Part shown: one piece after another, positions 58,767 through 64,000 of the stretch
Layout: each line of letters begins with the position of its first letter
Numbering within the stretch: the stretch's first letter is position 1
Source: Campylobacter pinnipediorum subsp. pinnipediorum
GTDB lineage: Bacteria > Campylobacterota > Campylobacteria > Campylobacterales > Campylobacteraceae
Direction: 5' to 3'
Assembly (NCBI RefSeq): GCF_002021925.1
Contig: NZ_CP012546.1
Location: 1,240,001 to 1,304,000, forward strand
Length of the DNA: 64,000 nucleotides
Program-made: the position numbers and the translations under genes
Notes under the pieces: generated by a model
What the model saw: only the letters and a program-made list of their open reading frames with translations
Told to the model about the DNA's origin: nothing
Databases searched by the model: none

Positions 58767-60907
58767 CTATTTCCTGTAGAATCATGCTCGATAGAAAAAT
58801 CATAATGAACGCCACCCATTGGATAAAAATTAACATAAAGATAAAAACCATCTGTTTTTTTAGTAGCCGAACCTGAGCTTGTTGTAACTGGTTCTATATC
58901 TCTTTGATATACAAAATTATAATTCCAGCATTTTCTATTGTGATTTAAACCTGCTCTCCACATCTTTGTTTTATTATTTTGCAAATCATACTGCCAAGAA
59001 CCAGATAGCTTATAGTATCTAAGTAAATTTATAGATGCAGAGGAAGTCAAATAACTATCTTTTTGAAAGTTTATGTTATTTTTCAATGTATGATTAAGAT
59101 TTAAAGAAAAAATATCTCCAGTATAATTTATACCAGAATGTATGGTTCTAATCTTATCGTCTGTATGCGAATATTCAAGCTTATTATAAAGCGATAAATT
59201 TGAGAATGGATATAAAAATATACTATTTTTTAAATCTCCATATTTAGAATCTTTTATATATTTACCCTGAGATATACTATGTTTTAAAATTTTTCTTCCG
59301 TTTGAAGTATAAAAATATTGTGTTAAATACATTCTAAGTTCTTGTTCTCTTTCTTGTTTATACAAGAAATTTTCATAAGCAACACTATCCTCATCATAGA
59401 TAAAATCTTCTGACAAATCACCTTTTTTATAGCCAGGAACTATATACTCAACACCATAATTTATTGTATGAAAAAAGTTATCATACGTTTTTGCCAAGTC
59501 TGAGTGAATGTCAAATCTATGTTCTATATTAACATATTGATTACTTAAATCATTGTTCTTGTTTAGTCTAGAGTTTATCTTATTATTATAATTTATACTT
59601 GTTGCATAAAAATTATTATAAAAAGAAAATGTAAAATAATCATCAAATAATGGAATATTTAAAGATAATGGAATATTTAGCTCATTCTGAACAGCACTTA
59701 CGCCTATTTTTCTATCATATCTATGAGACTGCAAATCAACAGAATATAATATATTTGGAATCCAAAGATCGGTTAAAAATTTATGATATTGCAAAGATGG
59801 CAACTCTTGCAAAGTATCTTTATTGCCATTTTTATTTCCTATCTTTTCAGTATCTATATAATAATTTGAGTAAATTCCAAAATAATTTTCATCACCAGAT
59901 ATATAATAGTTTAATTTAGATGTTACAAGCGAATCATAATCTTCATTTTTACCCTGTAAATTAAGATATTCTATATCATTTAAAACAGTTGCATCAAGTA
60001 AAAATCCTTCTTGCAATGTGGAGTCAAAATAATTTTTAAATAAATTATCCCTATTATATTTAACTTCGATACCTTTATGAAGTTTATTTTTTAATTCAGA
60101 ATTGTTAGAGTTGGTATTTATTTGATTTCGCCTATAACTCTCTTTATCATTGAAAAAACCAAAATCTATAGCCCCGTTTGAATACTCAGAATCAACAAAT
60201 CTCAATCCAGAATAAAGACCAGCGCCTCTTAAAGTTCTAATTTGTGGATCTAGCTGAAAATCCCACTCATCATAAGGAGCAAAATATATAGGCTGTTTAT
60301 AATAAATTCCCTCTTTTTTTCTATACCCTACTTCAGGAGTCAAAAGACCGCTACGCCTATGTTTATCAATGCTAAAACCAAAATAAGGAAGATAAAAAAC
60401 AGGTATATTTCCTATTCTAAAAACAGGGTTAAACATATGTAAAAATTTACTCTGTCTATTTAGTTTGGTGCTTGAAGCGCTAATACTCCAATCAGGATCA
60501 TTAACATTACAGCTAGACACAGTAGCTTGTTTTATTGTATAGTATTTACTATCTGAGTTGCTTTGATCACTTTTTAGCCAAATTTCCATATCTTTATTCA
60601 TCATAAAAAGCGACTTAAGATCTAAATCATTATTTTTTAAATTTAATTTTGCATAATTCGATCTAGAAATTTCTCCAGCGCCTTTCATCATATTTACATT
60701 ACCAAAAAGCTCAACTATTTGATTTTTTTGATCATATATGGCTTTATCTGCCGTTATTAAATATGCCTGAGAATAGACAACCACATTTTTATCAGCAACA
60801 ATCACACCATCTTTATGAGAAATATTATCTGCTAAAAATTCAAAATTTTGAGTAGCTGCAAACAAACTAAAATTAACGGCACAAAACAAAAAAATCTTAC
60901 GATACAT
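58763..60907 (-). CDS. lptD: LPS-assembly outer-membrane protein LptD
   Basis: This is the beta-barrel translocon that inserts lipopolysaccharide into the outer membrane. The 714-residue protein has a signal peptide ([18 protein letters not shown]). The N-terminal OstA/LptA-like jellyroll (about 20-180) includes VVVYSQAYLITADKAIYDQK and VELFGNVNMMKGAGEI. A C-terminal barrel follows with IPVFYLPYFGFSIDKHRRSG and LLTPEVGYRKKEGIYYKQPI, and aromatic-rich strands to the end. It overlaps the RDD gene by 11 bases. Confidence 0.93.
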   Translation of the reverse strand: MYRKIFLFCAVNFSLFAATQNFEFLADNISHKDGVIVADKNVVVYSQAYLITADKAIYDQKNQIVELFGNVNMMKGAGEISRSNYAKLNLKNNDLDLKSLFMMNKDMEIWLKSDQSNSDSKYYTIKQATVSSCNVNDPDWSISASSTKLNRQSKFLHMFNPVFRIGNIPVFYLPYFGFSIDKHRRSGLLTPEVGYRKKEGIYYKQPIYFAPYDEWDFQLDPQIRTLRGAGLYSGLRFVDSEYSNGAIDFGFFNDKESYRRNQINTNSNNSELKNKLHKGIEVKYNRDNLFKNYFDSTLQEGFLLDATVLNDIEYLNLQGKNEDYDSLVTSKLNYYISGDENYFGIYSNYYIDTEKIGNKNGNKDTLQELPSLQYHKFLTDLWIPNILYSVDLQSHRYDRKIGVSAVQNELNIPLSLNIPLFDDYFTFSFYNNFYATSINYNNKINSRLNKNNDLSNQYVNIEHRFDIHSDLAKTYDNFFHTINYGVEYIVPGYKKGDLSEDFIYDEDSVAYENFLYKQEREQELRMYLTQYFYTSNGRKILKHSISQGKYIKDSKYGDLKNSIFLYPFSNLSLYNKLEYSHTDDKIRTIHSGINYTGDIFSLNLNHTLKNNINFQKDSYLTSSASINLLRYYKLSGSWQYDLQNNKTKMWRAGLNHNRKCWNYNFVYQRDIEPVTTSSGSATKKTDGFYLYVNFYPMGGVHYDFSIEHDSTGNR

Positions 60908-61349
60908 CTATAACCACCGTCTTTGACAGCTTATCTTGCCATGTTTGCTTAACTGGATTTCCAAAAGCCCATATAAAACCAAGATAGAAGGCACTTTCGC
61001 TTATATTTCTAACCAAAGCCCTGATTACGCTTGGTATAAATTTTGGCTTATCAAAATACTCTATATCAACACATGCTATTTTAACAGAAATCTTTCCGAT
61101 AGTAGCGCCATAATACCACACAAAAAATGTCTGATAAATAAAACGAATCAAAACATATTGTAAAGCTATTTTTGATATAGCATTAACCATATCTTGAGGA
61201 TCATCATAAAGTTTAAAATAATCGTAAAATACAACCATAAATAAAACACTAACTAAAATTTCATCTATACCAAAAGCTACAGATCTCTTAGCTATGCTAG
61301 CTATTTTTATATTTTCTTTTTCTAATCTAAGCTCTAAGCTATCGCTCAT
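60897..61349 (-). CDS. RDD-family membrane protein
   Basis: A 150-residue protein with an RDD-type core: [20 protein letters not shown] near residue 21, a second helix at about 65-80 and a third at about 85-95 ([19 protein letters not shown]), and a short C-terminal segment with [21 protein letters not shown] proteins are small membrane proteins of unclear function; some act in transport. It overlaps purD and lptD by 11 bases each. Confidence 0.85.
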   Translation of the reverse strand: MSDSLELRLEKENIKIASIAKRSVAFGIDEILVSVLFMVVFYDYFKLYDDPQDMVNAISKIALQYVLIRFIYQTFFVWYYGATIGKISVKIACVDIEYFDKPKFIPSVIRALVRNISESAFYLGFIWAFGNPVKQTWQDKLSKTVVIDVS

Positions 61350-62592
61350 TTAGCACCTGCCATGCTATATCTTTACGATATTGCATACCATTAAAGCTTA
61401 TATTATCGCAAAGTAAATATGCATTCTTAGCTGCTTCATTTATATTTTTTCCATAACCAATACAGACTAAAACCCTACCACCATCAGCATATAATTCACC
61501 ATCTATTTCACTTACTCCAGCATATACAATATGTGTATTTTGAGGAATTTGTTTTACATCTATTTTTTCTTTTTTAGAACTAGAATATGGATATTTTTCA
61601 CTTGCCATCACAACACCAACAGCATAATTATCTTTTAGTTTTATATCTTTTAATTTTCCTTTAGATGCATCAAGCAACAATTCGCTCAAATTTTCATCTA
61701 TCAAAGGCATCAAAACCTCACATTCAGGATCGCCAAAACGAACATTAAACTCAAGCACATAAGGCTCATTTTCAACAACCATTACACCAACAAACAATAC
61801 CCCACAAAAAGGTTCGTTTTCGTTTTGCATACCAACAAGAGTTGGTTTTACTACCTCTTCTTCTATTTTTTTAATTAAATTTTTATTAGCAAGCGGACTA
61901 GGTGCATAAGCTCCCATACCACCAGTATTTGGGCCTTCGTCGTTATCTAGCAGTCTTTTGTGATCTTGAGCTACAGGCAAACTTACAAAATTCTTACCAT
62001 CACAGATAGCAAAAAAACTAAGCTCAAATCCATCCAAATACTCTTCAATGATAACTCTTTTTCCAGCATCACCAAAACTACTACCACTAAGCATATCATC
62101 AACCGCATTTTTGGCTTCTTGATGATCTTGGCATATAATAACACCTTTTCCAGCACAAAGACCATCAGCTTTTACAACTAATGGTGTTTTGAATTCATCT
62201 ATAAATTTATAAGCCTCATCTTTGTTGTCTGTATTTAAATACTTTGCTGTTTTTATATTGTTTTTTGCCAAAAAGTCTTTCATATAAGCCTTGCTAGACT
62301 CTAGTCTAGCAGCTTTTTTACTTGGTCCAAAAATGTTAAGATTGTATGTTTTAAAGATATCAACCACTCCATCACTAAGTGGTGCTTCTGGGCCAACTAT
62401 TGTAAGATCTATTTTGTTTTCTTGTGCAAATTTAGCCAAATCTTTGTAATCTTTTATATCTAAATTTTGACCAATTCTAGAAGTAGCTCCATTTCCTGGT
62501 GCAAAATATATACTTTCTATATTTTTTTCTTCTTTGAGTTTTAAGGCGATAGAGTATTCTCTACCGCCGCTTCCGATTATCAGGATTTTCAT
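61339..62592 (-). CDS. purD: Phosphoribosylamine--glycine ligase PurD
   Basis: The second enzyme of purine synthesis, which makes glycinamide ribonucleotide. The 417-residue ATP-grasp enzyme has [20 protein letters not shown] at the start, [56 protein letters not shown] and [18 protein letters not shown]. All ATP-grasp residues appear intact. A 6S RNA gene ends 18 bases upstream, so purD may be read through from the 6S promoter. Confidence 0.96.
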   Translation of the reverse strand: MKILIIGSGGREYSIALKLKEEKNIESIYFAPGNGATSRIGQNLDIKDYKDLAKFAQENKIDLTIVGPEAPLSDGVVDIFKTYNLNIFGPSKKAARLESSKAYMKDFLAKNNIKTAKYLNTDNKDEAYKFIDEFKTPLVVKADGLCAGKGVIICQDHQEAKNAVDDMLSGSSFGDAGKRVIIEEYLDGFELSFFAICDGKNFVSLPVAQDHKRLLDNDEGPNTGGMGAYAPSPLANKNLIKKIEEEVVKPTLVGMQNENEPFCGVLFVGVMVVENEPYVLEFNVRFGDPECEVLMPLIDENLSELLLDASKGKLKDIKLKDNYAVGVVMASEKYPYSSSKKEKIDVKQIPQNTHIVYAGVSEIDGELYADGGRVLVCIGYGKNINEAAKNAYLLCDNISFNGMQYRKDIAWQVLNER

Positions 62593-62610
62593 ATATTCTC
62601 CGTATTTTTA

Positions 62611-62800
62611 AAACCCAAATGAGCGTTGCATAAAAGAGTGGCCCAAATTAAAGCCAATCTTGCAAATAGATAAGCGCTTAAAGGTTGCAACTTCTAATGT
62701 TAAATACACTCAAACAAAGCCACATCACAGAGCACCTATACATCTTCGCTAATACAAAAGTGTTGGACCCTGAAAAAATGCGTTGTCGCTTCACTCAGGC
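62611..62800 (-). ncRNA. ssrS: 6S RNA
   Basis: About 190 bases of non-coding minus-strand sequence, GCCTGAGTGAAGCG... to ...CATTTGGGTTTT. The ends pair over about 30 positions as a long rod: CCTGAGTGAAGCG with CGCTCATTTGGG, then ACGCAT with ATGC, then TTTTTCAGGGTCC with GGCCACTCTTTT, leaving an open central bulge. That is the 6S RNA architecture, an RNA that mimics an open promoter and holds sigma-70 RNA polymerase in stationary phase. It has a strong -10 box, ends in a T run, and lies directly before purD, the location I recall for epsilonproteobacterial 6S genes. It has no ORF. Confidence 0.78.
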
Positions 62801-62806
62801 TTAGTA

Positions 62807-62812
62807 ATTATA
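62807..62812 (-). promoter_or_regulatory. -10 box of the 6S RNA promoter
   Basis: Minus-strand TATAAT, preceded by T-rich sequence. The transcript would start at the G opposite 62800, which is the first base of the predicted 6S rod stem. The agreement of promoter spacing with the start of the folded RNA supports both calls. Confidence 0.65.
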
Positions 62813-62824
62813 TAAAAATTTTAC

Positions 62825-63463
62825 TTAAAGTAATGTTTTAGCAAGCTCTATACAAGAATTTATTGTTTGTTTTTTTGATATTGTTATTTTTTTTGTAAAA
62901 TTTATTCTATTTGCAGTTGTATTTCCAATACAAATAGCCTTATATGATTCATCCCAACCAAAATTCATAATAAAATTATCAACACTTGATGGAGAAGTAA
63001 AAATAATAATACTATTTTTTGTTGGTTTTTGTTTTAAATCTACAATTTTAGAAATATTCTCATAAGCAACCACATACTTTATATCTATTTTATTTTGATT
63101 TAAAAAATCAAAAATATTTGAAACAACCTTTTTTGCTCTTAGATAAAGTACTTTTTTTGATTTTAAAAAAGGTAAAATTTCTATACCAAATTCATTTCCA
63201 TGTGAATTTTTAGATGTATATATTTTTTTAAAACCAAATTTCAAAGCACGACTATAAGTTGCTTCACCTATAACAAAAACTTCTATATTTTCACTTGGCT
63301 TTATATTGTTAAATTCAAGTGATTTTATACTATTTTTTGATGTTAATATCAAACAATCAAATGAGTTTAAATCAAGTTCAAGCTTAGCAAGCCTTATCTC
63401 ATTTAAAACAAGAGTTTTAACACCGTCAAATTCTAAAGATGAACCAACTAAGTAAATCATCAA
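62825..63463 (-). CDS. hemD: Uroporphyrinogen-III synthase HemD
   Basis: This closes and inverts hydroxymethylbilane to uroporphyrinogen III for haem synthesis. The divergent 212-residue protein has the two-domain HemD layout: DCLILTSKNSIKSLEF, VFVIGEATYSRALKFGFKKI, KKVLYLRAKKVVSNIFDFL, then SIIIFTSPSSVDNFIMNF and YKAICIGNTTANRI. HemD sequences are poorly conserved, so the pattern of these five segments is the support. Nothing links it to its neighbours. Confidence 0.85.
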   Translation of the reverse strand: MMIYLVGSSLEFDGVKTLVLNEIRLAKLELDLNSFDCLILTSKNSIKSLEFNNIKPSENIEVFVIGEATYSRALKFGFKKIYTSKNSHGNEFGIEILPFLKSKKVLYLRAKKVVSNIFDFLNQNKIDIKYVVAYENISKIVDLKQKPTKNSIIIFTSPSSVDNFIMNFGWDESYKAICIGNTTANRINFTKKITISKKQTINSCIELAKTLL

Positions 63464-63481
63464 AACCTCTAAAACAAAAAA

Positions 63482-63934
63482 TTATATTGTTAATTTTTCT
63501 ATATCCACACTATTGTCATTATTGAAATTTATAATTTTAACTTTTTCATTTTCATTAAGCTCATTAGAGTTTATGTTATTTATCTTAAACAACATCCCTC
63601 TAGCGTAAAGCATTTGATTTTTTATATGTCCATATTGTGTGTTTAGTTTTAAATCTTTTGCCAAATCAACAAGGTCATTATTTTTTTTATTTTTAGTTAA
63701 TTTTTTAGACACAATCATTGTCAAAATAGCAACAACAGCAAGAATAATTATTTGTAATATAAATGAAATATCATAAAAAAACATCACACCAGAAACAACT
63801 AAAGCCGCAAAACCTACAAAAGATATACTTTCAAGTATAAAAGCTTGAAAAAATATCAAAAAACAACCGATAATCAAATATCCATACGGTGTTTTTGTAA
63901 GTATATCAAAACCTTGTATTAATAAATCTTGCAT
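63482..63934 (-). CDS. NfeD-like membrane protein
   Basis: A 150-residue protein with two or three membrane segments (about 15-45 and 50-80), then a hydrophilic region that would be the OB-like domain of NfeD proteins (GMLFKINNINSNELNENEKV, VKIINFNNDNSVDIEKLTI). NfeD partners usually sit beside stomatin/SPFH genes. The partial gene upstream has its stop 2 bases before this start and could be that partner. NfeD assignment is tentative. Confidence 0.6.
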   Translation of the reverse strand: MQDLLIQGFDILTKTPYGYLIIGCFLIFFQAFILESISFVGFAALVVSGVMFFYDISFILQIIILAVVAILTMIVSKKLTKNKKNNDLVDLAKDLKLNTQYGHIKNQMLYARGMLFKINNINSNELNENEKVKIINFNNDNSVDIEKLTI

Positions 63935-63936
63935 TT

Positions 63937-64000
63937 TTAATCTTTTTGGTTTTTAATAAAATCTTTAAACAAACTAAGCGAACCTATAAGTTCTGTAACC
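63937..64000 (-). CDS. C-terminal end of an unidentified protein (partial)
   Basis: A minus-strand frame enters from the right edge and ends at TAA (63939-63937). It encodes only VTELIGSLSLFKDFIKNQKD. It lies two bases before the NfeD-like ATG, so both share an operon. An SPFH/stomatin protein is suggested by context alone. Confidence 0.55.
   Translation of the reverse strand, partial: VTELIGSLSLFKDFIKNQKD

Overview
The window is chromosomal DNA from a low-GC epsilonproteobacterium, almost certainly a Campylobacter outside the C. jejuni/C. coli group. The evidence is AT-rich sequence with AGA-biased arginine codons, and gene strings I recall from C. jejuni: miaB/HP0268-like/nusA; dusB/dksA-like/rlmH/accD; ttcA-like/mtnN/fabD/slyD/cpoB/pal/tolB/tolA/tolR/tolQ/atpCDGAHFF'/parB/parA/birA/fmt; ftsH/prmA/cheY/pglG/pglF/pglE; and pnp/lptD/RDD/purD. 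The species cannot be fixed from sequence alone. Nearly everything from 1.9 kb onward is on the minus strand. The exceptions are nusA and a small helix-turn-helix gene.

Layout: 0-2.6 kb holds rseP, yggS and dsbA. 2.6-3.5 kb is a graveyard with an autotransporter remnant. 3.5-6.3 kb is a molybdate locus (modE, modA, a TOBE protein, modC) with no modB permease. 6.3-10.3 kb holds an acyltransferase, miaB, an HP0268-like protein and nusA. 10.3-14.8 kb holds an NlpE-like lipoprotein, the proline genes proB-proA-proC and xth. 14.8-22.6 kb holds recO, dusB, dksA-like, rlmH, accD, a CysQ/SuhB phosphatase, gltA and an antiporter. 22.9-39.4 kb is a long co-directional block: salvage and fatty-acid genes, the Tol-Pal envelope system, F1Fo ATPase subunits (a and c are absent from this cluster), chromosome partition, biotin ligase and formyltransferase. 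A tRNA-Leu(GAG) and the separate atpE follow at 39.8-40.2 kb.

40.4-44.9 kb is an accessory module: an MFS exporter, an amidohydrolase with a Cys/His-rich tail, an XapX membrane protein and a cysteine hydrolase. Its arginine codon use in the last gene is unlike that of its neighbours, which suggests transfer. It abuts a heavily decayed leuA pseudogene (about 45.5-46.9 kb), which would otherwise look like gene-free DNA with one small hypothetical ORF. 47-55 kb holds pssA, ftsH, prmA, cheY and a three-gene part of the N-glycan pathway (pglG, pglF, pglE) cut off from the other pgl genes. 55-64 kb holds a stress protein, pnp, a phosphoribosyltransferase-like gene, lptD, an RDD protein, purD, a 6S RNA gene with a clear promoter just upstream of purD, hemD and an NfeD-like gene.

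I saw no CRISPR array, prophage, intact insertion sequence or rRNA. The most informative non-standard content is the 6S RNA, the two degraded genes (leuA and the autotransporter), the incomplete molybdate transporter and the transferred-looking catabolic/export module.
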